Shown: one piece after another, positions 31,713 through 40,622 of the stretch
Layout of the letters: the number at the start of each line of letters is the position of its first letter
How positions within the stretch are numbered: the first letter of the stretch is position 1
Assembly: GCF_008042275.1 (NCBI RefSeq)
Contig: NZ_RDBK01000043.1
Span: 3,073,038 to 3,135,450, forward strand
Origin: Streptomyces sp. OR43
GTDB taxonomy: Bacteria; Actinomycetota; Actinomycetes; Streptomycetales; Streptomycetaceae
Reading direction: 5' to 3'
DNA: 62,413 nucleotides
The notes under the pieces: model-generated
The model's database searches: none
What the model was told of the DNA's origin: nothing
Seen by the model: the letters and a program-made list of their open reading frames with translations, nothing else
Position numbers and translations under genes: made by a program

Positions 31713-32783
31713 ATGACCACCAAGGGCACCCACCAGTGGCGCGGCATCATCGAGGAGTACCGGGACCGTCTTCCGGTCACGAGCACGACGCCCGTCGTCA
31801 CGCTCCGTGAGGGCGGCACGCCGCTCGTTCCCGCTCAGGTCCTCTCCGAGCGCACGGGCTGCGAGGTGCACCTCAAGGTCGAGGGCGCCAACCCCACCGG
31901 GTCCTTCAAGGACCGCGGTATGACGATGGCCATCACCCGGGCCAAGGAGGAGGGCGCGCAGGCCGTCATCTGCGCCTCCACCGGCAACACCTCCGCCTCC
32001 GCCGCCGCGTACGCGGTACGGGCCGGAATGGTCTGCGCCGTCCTCGTGCCGCAGGGCAAGATCGCACTCGGCAAGATGGGCCAGGCGCTCGTCCACGGCG
32101 CCAAGATCCTCCAGGTCGACGGCAACTTCGACGACTGCCTGACGCTGGCCCGCCAGCTCTCGGACAACTATCCCGTGGCGCTGGTCAATTCGGTCAACCC
32201 GGTGCGTATCGAGGGCCAGAAGACCGCCGCCTTCGAGATCGTCGACGCGCTCGGCGACGCCCCGGACATCCACGTCCTCCCGGTCGGCAACGCGGGCAAC
32301 ATCACCGCGTACTGGAAGGGATACACGGAGTACGCCGGGGACGGCCTGTCCACGCACAAGCCGCGGATGTGGGGCTTCCAGGCCTCCGGTTCCGCGCCCA
32401 TCGTGCGCGGCGAGATCGTCAAGGACCCGTCGACCATCGCCACCGCGATCCGGATCGGCAACCCGGCCTCCTGGCAGTTCGCGCTCAACGCGCGGGACGA
32501 GTCGGGCGGCTTCATCGACGAGGTGACGGACCGCCAGATCCTGGCGGCCTACCGCCTGTTGGCCTCGCAGGAGGGCGTCTTCGTGGAGCCCGCGTCGGCC
32601 GCATCCGTCGCCGGTCTGCTCAAGGCCGCCGAAGAGGGCAAGGTCGACCCCGGCCAGAAGATCGTCTGCACGGTCACCGGCAACGGCCTGAAGGACCCGG
32701 ACTGGGCCGTCGCCGGCGCCCCCCAGCCGGTCACCGTCCCGGTCGACGCGGTCACCGCCGCCGAGAAGCTGGGCCTCGCGTAG
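31713..32783 (+). CDS. thrC: Threonine synthase
   Basis: 356 aa from ATG at 31713. PLP fold type II enzyme: PLP Lys in NPTGSFKDRGMTMA, STGNTSASAAAYAVRAGM, VGNAGNITAYWKGY and VTGNGLKDPDW. It is the short, actinobacterial/plant-like single-domain form. Converts phosphohomoserine to threonine. Coupled to hom; followed by a strong terminator, so thrB is read from its own promoter. Confidence 0.96.
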   Translation: MTTKGTHQWRGIIEEYRDRLPVTSTTPVVTLREGGTPLVPAQVLSERTGCEVHLKVEGANPTGSFKDRGMTMAITRAKEEGAQAVICASTGNTSASAAAYAVRAGMVCAVLVPQGKIALGKMGQALVHGAKILQVDGNFDDCLTLARQLSDNYPVALVNSVNPVRIEGQKTAAFEIVDALGDAPDIHVLPVGNAGNITAYWKGYTEYAGDGLSTHKPRMWGFQASGSAPIVRGEIVKDPSTIATAIRIGNPASWQFALNARDESGGFIDEVTDRQILAAYRLLASQEGVFVEPASAASVAGLLKAAEEGKVDPGQKIVCTVTGNGLKDPDWAVAGAPQPVTVPVDAVTAAEKLGLA

Positions 32784-32800
32784 CCGTACCCCGCCCCAGG

Positions 32801-32845
32801 GCGGCCGCACCCCCGGACCGGACGACGGACCCCGGGTGCGGCCGC
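32801..32845. terminator. thrC terminator
   Basis: Perfect 12-bp stem GCGGCCGCACCC / GGGTGCGGCCGC with a 21-nt GC-rich loop, 18 bp after the thrC stop; no T tract. Confidence 0.8.
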
Positions 32846-33242
32846 GGTGACGGCTCATCGGAAAGCAGCTCAAACGCCTCTTTCAGGGGCAGAGAGCGCA
32901 TCGAAGGGGTGCGACACGCATCGTGCGCCTCCTGTGCGCCCTATGTCGCGACAGAACCTTCCTTCGATAAGCTGTACCCAACCCGCCCCGCCGTATGAGC
33001 CGGGGTGCTCGGGCCGTTGCGGCCGTCGGTTCATTCCCGGGATCAGGGCCGTAGTCGCCGCCGCACACCCCGAAGAATCCCCACACAGCCGCAGACCCTG
33101 GAAATCCCCAGCCCCCAGCAGAACCCCGAAGAAGCAGAACCAAGAAGCCGCACAGAGCAGAACCCGAAGAGCCGCGAGAGCCCCGAAAGACCCCGCAGCT
33201 CCTCGTATTCCCCGCCGCCTCACAAGGAGAGTCGTCAGAGCG
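32846..33242 (+). promoter_or_regulatory. Promoter and C/A-rich leader of thrB
   Basis: A 10-bp palindrome TGTCGCGACA (32944-32953) precedes a -10-like TAAGCT (32968-32973). From ~33056 to ~33225 the plus strand is strongly C- and A-rich and T-poor (CCCCGAAGAAGCAGAACC-like), with little self-complementarity, which resembles a Rho-loading region more than a protein-coding region. The thrB frame is open through it, but the codons show no family similarity. No threonine-rich leader peptide was found. Confidence 0.45.
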
Positions 33243-34160
33243 ATGGCCGGTCCCGCCTTCCGAGCCGCCGCCGTCCGGGTGCGCGTCCCCGCGACCAGCG
33301 CCAACCTGGGCCCGGGTTTCGACGCCCTCGGCCTGTCGCTGGGCCTCTACGACGACGTGGTCGTCCGGGTCGCCGACTCCGGACTGCACATCGACATCGC
33401 CGGAGAGGGCGCGGACACGCTGCCCCGCGACGAGAAGCACCTGCTCGTACGGTCCCTGCGCACGGCCTTCGACCTGCTCGGCGGACAGCCCCGCGGGCTG
33501 GAGATCGTCTGCGCCAACCGCATTCCGCACGGCCGCGGCCTCGGTTCCTCCTCCGCCGCCATCTGCGCCGGAATCGTCGCCGCCCGCGCCGTGACGACCG
33601 GCGGCGACGCCCGGCTCGACGACGCGGCCCTGCTGGAGCTCGCCACCGAGATCGAGGGCCACCCCGACAACGTCGCGGCCTGCCTGCTGGGCGGCTTCAC
33701 CCTCGCGTGGATGGACGGCGGATCGGCCCGCGCCATCAGGATGGATCCCGCCGATTCCATCGTCCCGGTGGTTTTCGTTCCCGGCAAGCCGGTGCTCACC
33801 GAGACCGCCCGCGGACTGCTGCCGCGTACCGTCCCGCACGTCGACGCCGCCTTCAACGCCGGCCGCGCCGCGCTGCTCGTCGAGGCCCTGACCAGGCGCC
33901 CCGAGCTGCTGCTCACGGCCACCGAGGACCGGCTCCACCAGGAGTACCGCGCACCGGCGATGCCGCAGAGCGTGGAACTCGTCAACCGGCTGCGCGCCGA
34001 TGGCGTACCCGCGGTGATCTCCGGTGCCGGGCCGACCGTGCTGGCGCTGGCCGAGGACGGTGCGGCCGACAAGGTCGCACGGCTGGCGGGCGAGGGATGG
34101 GCGGCCAACCGGCTCGCTCTCGACGCCCGGGGTGCGAGCGTGCTGCCGCTCGCGCCTTAG
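33243..34160 (+). CDS. thrB: Homoserine kinase
   Basis: 305 aa from ATG at 33243 (MAGPAFRAAAVRVRVPATSA). GHMP kinase: VPATSANLGPGFDALG at the N-terminus, the ATP loop PHGRGLGSSSAAICAGIVAA, GHPDNVAACLLGGF and the C-terminal AVISGAGPTVLALAE. Phosphorylates homoserine for thrC. AAGGAGAG lies 13 nt upstream, a rather long spacing. It has its own leader (32846-33242) and ends 387 bp before rho. Confidence 0.95.
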   Translation: MAGPAFRAAAVRVRVPATSANLGPGFDALGLSLGLYDDVVVRVADSGLHIDIAGEGADTLPRDEKHLLVRSLRTAFDLLGGQPRGLEIVCANRIPHGRGLGSSSAAICAGIVAARAVTTGGDARLDDAALLELATEIEGHPDNVAACLLGGFTLAWMDGGSARAIRMDPADSIVPVVFVPGKPVLTETARGLLPRTVPHVDAAFNAGRAALLVEALTRRPELLLTATEDRLHQEYRAPAMPQSVELVNRLRADGVPAVISGAGPTVLALAEDGAADKVARLAGEGWAANRLALDARGASVLPLAP

Positions 34161-34547
34161 CGAGAAGTGATTGCCGGTGAGTGAGAGGGGGAATGTTTGT
34201 TGGAGCCGGTAGTGTTAACCTCAAGTCTGCAATCGACGTCTATGTGGCGCGTTGCTTCGTGTCCCTTTCCGGGACCACCATTTCTTCCGGGAGCCTCCCC
34301 AACTGCCTGAGCAGCCTGCCTGAGCAGTTTCGAGCACGCTCCGGAACCGGCACGACACCCCTCGCTTGTCCAGGAGTGGGCCGAGCAGGGGGATGCTCGC
34401 GCCGGGCCCCATGCACACGTTCATCTCTCCGCCGTACCTATCCGGCGGACCACCGCCCCGGCACGGTCCGTACCGAAGACCGCAGTCGGACAGCACAACC
34501 GGTCGCCGAGCCAGAAGGCCGACGTCCGCTCCAGGGAAGGACCCTTC
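34161..34547 (+). promoter_or_regulatory. Leader region of rho
   Basis: 387 bp without a supportable gene. A less GC-rich stretch with TAGTGTTAACC (34210-34220) is the likeliest promoter, which would give a transcript leader of about 300 nt. The leader includes a repeated CCTGAGCAG(C/T) (~34305-34329). A long leader before rho fits autoregulation by Rho, known in other bacteria; I see no riboswitch pattern. Confidence 0.4.
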
Positions 34548-36602
34548 GTGAGCGACACCACCGATCTGATGGGCGTGACTGCCGACAAGAGCGTCGACAG
34601 CGCCGCGCCCGCCGAAGGTGCTGCCACTGGCACCACCGCACGGCGCCGCCGCTCCGGCACCGGCCTTGACGGCATGGTCCTGGCCGAGCTGCAGCAGGTC
34701 GCGTCCGGCCTCGGGATCAAGGGCACTGCGCGGATGCGCAAGAGCCAGCTGATCGAGGTCATCAAGGAGACCCAGGCCGGCGGCTCCTCCGCGCCCAAGG
34801 CCAAGGCCGCCGCGGCCCCCGCCGAAGAGGCGGAGACCAAGCCGAAGCGCCGGGCCACCTCCAAGGCGCGCACCGGCACCGGGGACGAGACCCCGGCCGC
34901 CGCACCCGCCGAGAAGGCCACGGCCCAGCAGCAGATCGACATCCCCGGTCAGCCGGCCAGCGACGACCAGCCCACGGGCGAGCGTCGTCGGCGCCGTGCC
35001 ACCGCCCAGGCGGGCAGCCCGGACACCAAGGCGGACGCCAAGGTCCAGGTCAAGGAGCGGACGCAGGACGAGCCGAAGCACGAGGCCCCTGCCGAGGACC
35101 GTTCCGAGTCCAAGGCCGAAGCCGCCGCGGACAACGCCGAAGGCCGTCGTGGCGAGCGCCAGGACCGCGGCCAGCGCGGTGAGCGGGGCGAACGCGGCGA
35201 GCGCCGTGAGCGTCAGCGCGACCGTCGCGGCAAGGGCGACGAGCAGGGCGGCGGCCAGGGCGGCCAGCGCCAGCGCCAGGGCGGTCAGGGCGGCGGCCAG
35301 GGCGGCCAGGGGCAGAACCAGGGCCAGCAGGGCGGCGGCGGACCGCAGGACGACTTCGACGACGAGGGCGGCCGTCGTGGCCGCCGGGGCCGCTACCGCG
35401 ACCGCCGCGGCCGTCGTGGCCGTGACGACTTCGCGAGCGACGCACCGCCGGTCACCGACGACGACGTCCTGATCCCCGTCGCGGGCATCCTGGACATCCT
35501 CGACAACTACGCGTTCATCCGGACCTCCGGCTACCTGCCGGGCCCGAACGACGTGTACGTCTCGCTCGCCCAGGTCCGCAAGAACGGGCTGCGGAAGGGT
35601 GACCACGTCACCGGCGCCGTGCGCCAGCCCAAGGACGGCGAGCGCCGCGAGAAGTTCAACGCGCTGGTCCGCCTCGACTCGGTCAACGGCATGGCGCCCG
35701 AATCCGGCCGCGGCCGCCCGGAGTTCCAGAAGCTGACGCCGCTCTACCCGCAGGACCGGCTCCGTCTGGAGACCGACTCCAACATCCTGACGACGCGGAT
35801 CATCGACCTGGTCGCCCCCATCGGCAAGGGCCAGCGAGGCCTGATCGTGGCCCCGCCGAAGACCGGTAAGACCATGATCCTCCAGGCGATCGCCAACGCG
35901 ATCACGGTCAACAGCCCCGAGTGCCACCTGATGGTCGTCCTGGTCGACGAGCGTCCGGAAGAGGTCACCGACATGCAGCGGTCGGTGAAGGGCGAGGTCA
36001 TCTCCTCGACCTTCGACCGTCCCGCCGAGGACCACACCACCGTCGCCGAGCTGGCCATCGAGCGCGCCAAGCGTCTCGTCGAGCTGGGTCACGACGTGGT
36101 CGTCCTGCTGGACTCGATCACCCGACTGGGACGCGCGTACAACCTCGCCGCCCCGGCCTCCGGACGCATCCTGTCCGGTGGTGTCGACTCGACCGCGCTC
36201 TACCCGCCGAAGCGCTTCTTCGGTGCGGCGCGCAACATCGAGGACGGCGGTTCGCTGACCATCCTGGCCACCGCGCTCGTCGAGACCGGCTCGCGCATGG
36301 ACGAGGTGATCTTCGAGGAGTTCAAGGGCACCGGCAACATGGAGCTCAAGCTCGACCGCAAGCTCTCCGACAAGCGCATCTTCCCGGCGGTGGACGTCGA
36401 CGCGTCCAGCACCCGTAAGGAAGAAATCCTGCTCGGCAGCGACGAGTTGGCGATTGTCTGGAAGCTGCGCCGGGTGCTCCACGCGCTGGACCAGCAGCAG
36501 GCGATCGAGCTCCTCCTGGACCGGATGAAGAAGACCCAGTCCAACGCGGAGTTCCTGCTCCAGATCCAGAAGACGACGCCGGCCCCGGGCAACAACGACT
36601 AG
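34548..36602 (+). CDS. rho: Transcription termination factor Rho (actinobacterial, with long N-terminal insert)
   Basis: 684 aa from GTG at 34548 behind AGGGAAGGA. Residues ~38-80 are the Rho_N domain (LDGMVLAELQQVASGLGIKG). Residues ~80-305 are a disordered Arg/Gly/Gln/Glu-rich insert with runs such as GQGGGQGGQGQNQGQQGGGG. The RNA-binding cold-shock-like domain (ILDILDNYAFIRTSGYLPGP) and hexameric ATPase follow: Walker A VAPPKTGKTM (~434-443), DERPEEVTDM, DSITRLGRAYN and the R/Q-loop region SGGVDSTALYPPKRFFGAAR. The insert is typical of high-GC Gram-positive Rho and is thought to broaden RNA binding. Terminates transcripts at C-rich unstructured sites. Followed by a 19-bp stem terminator. 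Confidence 0.97.
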   Translation: MSDTTDLMGVTADKSVDSAAPAEGAATGTTARRRRSGTGLDGMVLAELQQVASGLGIKGTARMRKSQLIEVIKETQAGGSSAPKAKAAAAPAEEAETKPKRRATSKARTGTGDETPAAAPAEKATAQQQIDIPGQPASDDQPTGERRRRRATAQAGSPDTKADAKVQVKERTQDEPKHEAPAEDRSESKAEAAADNAEGRRGERQDRGQRGERGERGERRERQRDRRGKGDEQGGGQGGQRQRQGGQGGGQGGQGQNQGQQGGGGPQDDFDDEGGRRGRRGRYRDRRGRRGRDDFASDAPPVTDDDVLIPVAGILDILDNYAFIRTSGYLPGPNDVYVSLAQVRKNGLRKGDHVTGAVRQPKDGERREKFNALVRLDSVNGMAPESGRGRPEFQKLTPLYPQDRLRLETDSNILTTRIIDLVAPIGKGQRGLIVAPPKTGKTMILQAIANAITVNSPECHLMVVLVDERPEEVTDMQRSVKGEVISSTFDRPAEDHTTVAELAIERAKRLVELGHDVVVLLDSITRLGRAYNLAAPASGRILSGGVDSTALYPPKRFFGAARNIEDGGSLTILATALVETGSRMDEVIFEEFKGTGNMELKLDRKLSDKRIFPAVDVDASSTRKEEILLGSDELAIVWKLRRVLHALDQQQAIELLLDRMKKTQSNAEFLLQIQKTTPAPGNND

Positions 36603-36621
36603 TCGCAGCCCGTCGGCAGTA

Positions 36622-36665
36622 CACAGGGCCGCCCCCGGCACTTCGGTGCCGGGGGCGGCCCTGTG
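36622..36665. terminator. rho terminator
   Basis: Perfect 19-bp stem (CACAGGGCCGCCCCCGGCA and its complement) closed by the stable CTTCGG loop, 20 bp after the rho stop. Confidence 0.92.
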
Positions 36666-36958
36666 CCGTCGCCGTCCCGAGACCTTCGCCACACGGCCGG
36701 TGGGCCCCGGGCCGCGTCCCGTTGCCTGTAGCAGGCAAGAAACCGCAGGTGAGCGCCGGGTGACCGGCTGTTCCCGCACTCCGTGCACCCGCCTCGGGCC
36801 CGCCCCGGTGCCACAGGCCCCTGTGCAACCCTTCTTGTCGCCGCCGCGTCGTAACCAAGAGCGACACCGCGCGTGACGTCATGGGGCGACAAAGCGGCAT
36901 ACAGACCCGCACACCATCGCAGGGGGTAGCCGGGAGCAGTCGAGGAACGAGGAGACGG
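36666..36958 (+). promoter_or_regulatory. Intergenic region upstream of the LCP gene, with a small inverted repeat
   Basis: About 290 bp without a gene. TTGCCTG-TAG-CAGGCAA (36722-36738) is a perfect 7-bp inverted repeat, a possible operator or hairpin. I could not identify a confident promoter; the ribosome site GAGGAG precedes the LCP ATG. Confidence 0.4.
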
Positions 36959-38059
36959 ATGAGCGACCAGAGCGGGAGCAGCAGCCGAATACGGGCCACC
37001 GGCAAACGCCGGAGGAAGCCGTCCCGCCGCCGCAGGGCGACCGTCATAGCCGCGTGGAGTCTGGCCGGCCTCGTCGTCGTCGGCGGATCCGGCCTCGGCT
37101 ACGCCTACTTCCACCTCAACGGCAATCTCAAGGCCGTCGACATCAACAACGCGCTGGGCAAGGACCGCCCCGACAACGTCGACAACGGCTCCGAGGACAT
37201 CCTCGTCCTCGGCTCCGACTCCCGTTCCGGCGCCAACGCGCAGTACGGCGAGGACCAGGGCGGCGCCCGCTCGGACACCGCGATGGTCGTGCACGTCAAC
37301 AAGGGTCACAAGACGGCGAGCGTCGTCTCCATCCCGCGCGACACCCTCGTCACCCGCCCCGAGTGCACCGGCGACGAGAGCGGGCAGGCCGTCCCCGGCG
37401 AGCGGCGGGCGATGTTCAACACGGCGTACGAGGTCGGCGGACCGGCCTGCGCGGTGAAGACCGTCGAGTCGATGTCCGGGATCCGCATGGACCACTACAT
37501 CGAGGTCGACTTCACCGGGTTCAAGAAGCTGGTCGACAAGCTCGGCGGCGTCGAGATCACCACCAAGCAGGCGATCAACGACTCCAAGAGCCATCTGAAC
37601 CTCGAACCCGGGACCCACACCCTGAACGGCGAGCAGTCGCTCGGTCTCGTCCGCACCCGCAAGAGCGTCGGCGACGGCAGCGACCTCGGCCGCATCCAGC
37701 TCCAGCAGGCCTTCATCAAGGCGCTGATGGAACAGGCCAAGAGCGTGGGCATCCTCAACGGCACCAAGCTGTTCGGCATCGCGGACACCGCGACCAAGGC
37801 CATCACCACCGACTCCGACCTCGGCTCCGTCAAGGAACTCGCGTCCTTCGCGAGCGGCCTGAAGGGGCTCGGCTCGGACGACGTCCACATGGTGACCCTG
37901 CCCGTCGAGTACGACCCGGCGGACCCGAACCGCGTCATTCCGCAGGAGGAGGCAGGCAAACAGGTGTGGCAGGCGCTCCTGGGCGACCGGCCGATCCCCG
38001 CCTCCGCCACCGAGAAGTCGGCGGGCGACAAGGGCGACGCCGGACAGATCGTGCAGTGA
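36959..38059 (+). CDS. LytR-CpsA-Psr (LCP) family cell-wall ligase
   Basis: 366 aa from ATG at 36959 (MSDQSGSSSRIRATGKRRRK). A basic cytoplasmic tail, one membrane helix (~residues 33-55, VIAAWSLAGLVVVGGSGLGY) and an extracellular LCP domain: ILVLGSDSRSG, ARSDTAMVVHVN, VVSIPRDTLV, MFNTAYEVGG, YIEVDFTGFKKLVDKLGGVE and SLGLVRTRKSVGDGSDLGRI. The Arg and Asp residues in these motifs bind the pyrophosphate of polyprenyl-linked substrates. LCP enzymes attach teichoic acids or other glycopolymers to peptidoglycan. The wecA-like gene 5.4 kb away may feed the same pathway. Confidence 0.92.
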   Translation: MSDQSGSSSRIRATGKRRRKPSRRRRATVIAAWSLAGLVVVGGSGLGYAYFHLNGNLKAVDINNALGKDRPDNVDNGSEDILVLGSDSRSGANAQYGEDQGGARSDTAMVVHVNKGHKTASVVSIPRDTLVTRPECTGDESGQAVPGERRAMFNTAYEVGGPACAVKTVESMSGIRMDHYIEVDFTGFKKLVDKLGGVEITTKQAINDSKSHLNLEPGTHTLNGEQSLGLVRTRKSVGDGSDLGRIQLQQAFIKALMEQAKSVGILNGTKLFGIADTATKAITTDSDLGSVKELASFASGLKGLGSDDVHMVTLPVEYDPADPNRVIPQEEAGKQVWQALLGDRPIPASATEKSAGDKGDAGQIVQ

Positions 38060-38109
38060 CGGACCCACCCGCGCACGACAGCGGGAATAGCGGGCGGCCG
38101 CCCCTCGTT

Positions 38110-38138
38110 TTGGGAGATACGGCCAGTCCTGGCAGACT
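38110..38138 (+). promoter_or_regulatory. rpmE promoter
   Basis: TTGGGA (38110-38115) and CAGACT (38133-38138) with a 17-nt spacer, close to the HrdB consensus; a leader of ~65 nt would follow. It lies 51 bp after the LCP stop. Confidence 0.55.
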
Positions 38139-38213
38139 GGTACGTCGGCCCCGGTTCACGGACGCGCAATCCGCGCGTACGACCCGGCGCCCTCCCGAAC
38201 CTAGGAGAAACCC

Positions 38214-38438
38214 TTGAAGCGCGACATTCACCCCCAGTACGTCGAGACGCAGGTCAGCTGCACCTGTGGCGCGTCGTTCACCACCCGGTCGACTCTGGAC
38301 AGCGGCGCCATCCGTGCCGACGTCTGCTCCGAGTGCCACCCGTTCTACACGGGCAAGCAGAAGATCCTCGACACCGGTGGCCGCGTGGCCCGCTTCGAGG
38401 CCCGCTTCGGCAAGGCCGCCGGCTCCGCCAGCAAGTAG
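38214..38438 (+). CDS. rpmE: 50S ribosomal protein L31 (zinc-binding form)
   Basis: 74 aa from TTG at 38214, with AGGAG 6 nt upstream. MKRDIHPQYVETQVSCTCG at the start and CSECHPFYTGKQ supply the four Cys of the C+ (zinc-ribbon) L31, so this is the zinc-replete paralogue, not the Zur-induced C- form. Followed at once by a strong intrinsic terminator with a T7 tail. Confidence 0.97.
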   Translation: MKRDIHPQYVETQVSCTCGASFTTRSTLDSGAIRADVCSECHPFYTGKQKILDTGGRVARFEARFGKAAGSASK

Positions 38439-38448
38439 CGAGCCGCTG

Positions 38449-38499
38449 CGCCGGTCCTTGGCGCCCTCTTCCCGGGGGCGCCGGGACCGGCGTTTTTTT
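38449..38499 (+). terminator. rpmE intrinsic terminator
   Basis: CGCCGGTCC and GGCGCC pair with GGCGCC and GGACCGGCG around a small internal bulge, followed by seven T residues (38493-38499). The only canonical L-shaped terminator with a long U tract in the window. Confidence 0.95.
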
Positions 38500-38589
38500 C
38501 CGGCCGGGACGACGGCGAACCCGTCATCCCGCCCGGCAGGCACCCGCCGGCCGGCACGCACGACGAGCGAAGAAACCAGGAGCCCGAAG

Positions 38590-39666
38590 ATGTTCGAGGC
38601 GGTCGAGGAACTGATCGGCGAGCAGTCCGATCTCGAGAAGAAGCTCGCGGACCCGTCGGTCCACGCCGACCAGGCCAACGCGCGCAAGCTCAACAAGCGC
38701 TACGCCGAGCTGACCCCGATCGTCGCCACGTACCGCTCCTGGAAGCAGACGGGCGACGACATCGAGACGGCCCGCGAGTTCGCCGCCGACGACCCCGACT
38801 TCGCCGCCGAGGTCAAGGACCTGGAGAAGGAGCGCGAGGAGCTCACCGAGAAGCTCCGCCTCCTGCTCGTACCCCGTGACCCCAGCGACGACAAGGACGT
38901 GCTCCTGGAGATCAAGGCGGGCGCGGGCGGCGACGAGTCCGCCCTGTTCGCCGGTGACCTGCTGCGCATGTACCTGCGCTACGCCGAGCGCGTCGGCTGG
39001 AAGACCGAGATCATCGACTCCACCGAGTCCGAGCTCGGCGGCTACAAGGACGTCCAGGTCGCCGTGAAGACCAAGGGCGGCAACGGGGCGACCGAGCCCG
39101 GCCAGGGCGTCTGGGCCCGGATGAAGTACGAGGGCGGCGTGCACCGCGTGCAGCGCGTGCCCTCCACCGAGTCCCAGGGCCGCATCCACACCTCCGCCGC
39201 CGGTGTGCTCGTCACGCCCGAGGCAGAGGAGGTCGACGTCGAGATCCACGCCAACGATCTCCGTATCGACGTGTACCGCTCCTCCGGCCCCGGCGGCCAG
39301 TCCGTCAACACGACGGACTCCGCGGTCCGCATCACGCACCTGCCCACCGGTGTCGTGGCCTCCTGCCAGAACGAGAAGAGCCAGCTCCAGAACAAGGAGC
39401 AGGCCATGCGTATCCTGCGGTCGAGGCTTCTCGCCGCGGCCCAGGAAGCCGCCGAGCAGGAAGCGTCCGACGTGCGCCGCAGCCAGGTGCGCACGGTCGA
39501 CCGGTCCGAGAAGATCCGTACGTACAACTTCCCGGAAAACCGCATCTCGGACCATCGCGTCGGCTTCAAGGCGTACAACTTGGACCAGGTGCTCGACGGG
39601 GAGCTGGACGCCGTGATCCAGGCCTGTGTCGACGCCGACTCCGCAGCCAAGCTCGCCGCCGCGTAA
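38590..39666 (+). CDS. prfA: Peptide chain release factor 1
   Basis: 358 aa from ATG at 38590 (MFEAVEELIGEQSDLEKK). Stop-codon recognition tripeptide region QRVPSTESQGRIHTSA, where PST takes the place of the common PAT, and the catalytic GGQ in SSGPGGQSVNTTDSAVR, methylated by PrmC encoded next. The N-terminal helical domain and C-terminal LRSRLLAAAQEAAEQE segment are normal. Releases peptides at UAA and UAG. Confidence 0.96.
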   Translation: MFEAVEELIGEQSDLEKKLADPSVHADQANARKLNKRYAELTPIVATYRSWKQTGDDIETAREFAADDPDFAAEVKDLEKEREELTEKLRLLLVPRDPSDDKDVLLEIKAGAGGDESALFAGDLLRMYLRYAERVGWKTEIIDSTESELGGYKDVQVAVKTKGGNGATEPGQGVWARMKYEGGVHRVQRVPSTESQGRIHTSAAGVLVTPEAEEVDVEIHANDLRIDVYRSSGPGGQSVNTTDSAVRITHLPTGVVASCQNEKSQLQNKEQAMRILRSRLLAAAQEAAEQEASDVRRSQVRTVDRSEKIRTYNFPENRISDHRVGFKAYNLDQVLDGELDAVIQACVDADSAAKLAAA

Positions 39667-39730
39667 CGGTCGCCCTGAGCCCTGACCCCGAGCCCCACCG
39701 CCCCGCTCGTAACCCGTACGGAGAACCGCG

Positions 39731-40576
39731 ATGAACCTGCTGCTCGCCGAGGTGGCCCAGGCCACCCAGCGGCTGGCCGACGCCGGTGTCCCTTCACCGC
39801 GATTCGACGCGGAGGAACTCGCCGCGTTCGTGCACGGCGTCAAGCGGGGCGAGCTGCACAACGTGCCGGACGCCGACTTCGACGCCCGCTACTGGGAGAC
39901 CATCGCCCGGCGCGAGGCCCGCGAACCGCTCCAGCACATCACCGGCCGCGCCTTCTTCCGCTACCTGGAGCTCCAGGTAGGACCCGGCGTCTTCGTGCCC
40001 CGGCCGGAGACCGAGTCGGTCGTCGGCTGGGCGATAGACGCGGTCCGCGCGATGGACGTCGTCGAGCCGCTGATCGTCGATCTGTGCACCGGATCGGGCG
40101 CCATCGCCCTCGCCATGGCCCAGGAGGTGCCGCGCTCGCGCGTGCACGCCGTGGAGCTGTCCGAGGACGCCCTCAAATGGACCAGGAAGAACGCCGAGGA
40201 GTCCAGGGTCACCGTGCACCGCGGAGACGCCCTGACGGCCCTTCCCGAGCTCGACGGCCAGGTCGACCTGGTCATCTCCAACCCGCCGTACATCCCGCTC
40301 ACCGAATGGGAGTACGTGGCCCCCGAGGCCCGTGACCACGACCCGGAGATGGCCCTCTTCTCCGGCGAGGACGGCCTCGACACCATCCGCGGCATCGAGC
40401 GCACCGCCCACCGTCTGCTGCGTCCCGGCGGCCTCGTCGTCATCGAGCACGCCGACACCCAGGGCGGCCAGGTGCCGTGGATCTTCACCGAGGAGCGGGG
40501 CTGGGCCGACGCGGCCGACCACCCCGACCTCAACAGGCGCCCCCGGTTCGCCACGGCCCGTAAGGCCATGCCGTGA
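39731..40576 (+). CDS. prmC: Release factor glutamine methyltransferase
   Basis: 281 aa from ATG at 39731. SAM-binding VDLCTGSGAIALAMAQEVP and the substrate Gln-binding NPPY in VISNPPYIPLTEW; the N-terminal helical domain recognises release factors (HITGRAFFRYLELQV). Methylates the GGQ glutamine of RF1/RF2. It is 64 bp downstream of prfA and followed closely by the tsaC-like gene, all on one strand. Confidence 0.95.
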   Translation: MNLLLAEVAQATQRLADAGVPSPRFDAEELAAFVHGVKRGELHNVPDADFDARYWETIARREAREPLQHITGRAFFRYLELQVGPGVFVPRPETESVVGWAIDAVRAMDVVEPLIVDLCTGSGAIALAMAQEVPRSRVHAVELSEDALKWTRKNAEESRVTVHRGDALTALPELDGQVDLVISNPPYIPLTEWEYVAPEARDHDPEMALFSGEDGLDTIRGIERTAHRLLRPGGLVVIEHADTQGGQVPWIFTEERGWADAADHPDLNRRPRFATARKAMP

Positions 40577-40622
40577 CCGGAGGAAACCACCCCTACCCGT
40601 ACATGCTTGAGGAGGCCGGCTG

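Noticed and set aside
30429..32873. Long minus-strand open frame opposite hom and thrC
   Set aside because: Composition is Gly/Val/Asp/Arg-rich with no motif and no ribosome site; hom and thrC on the plus strand are unmistakable.
32846..33242. Threonine leader peptide or T-box before thrB
   Set aside because: No Thr/Ile-rich short frame, no T-box specifier pattern and no terminator/antiterminator pair were seen.
36840..36958. Sigma-E type promoter (GGAAC-N16-GTC) before the LCP gene
   Set aside because: Only loose partial matches; the spacing and the GGAAC element are not convincing.
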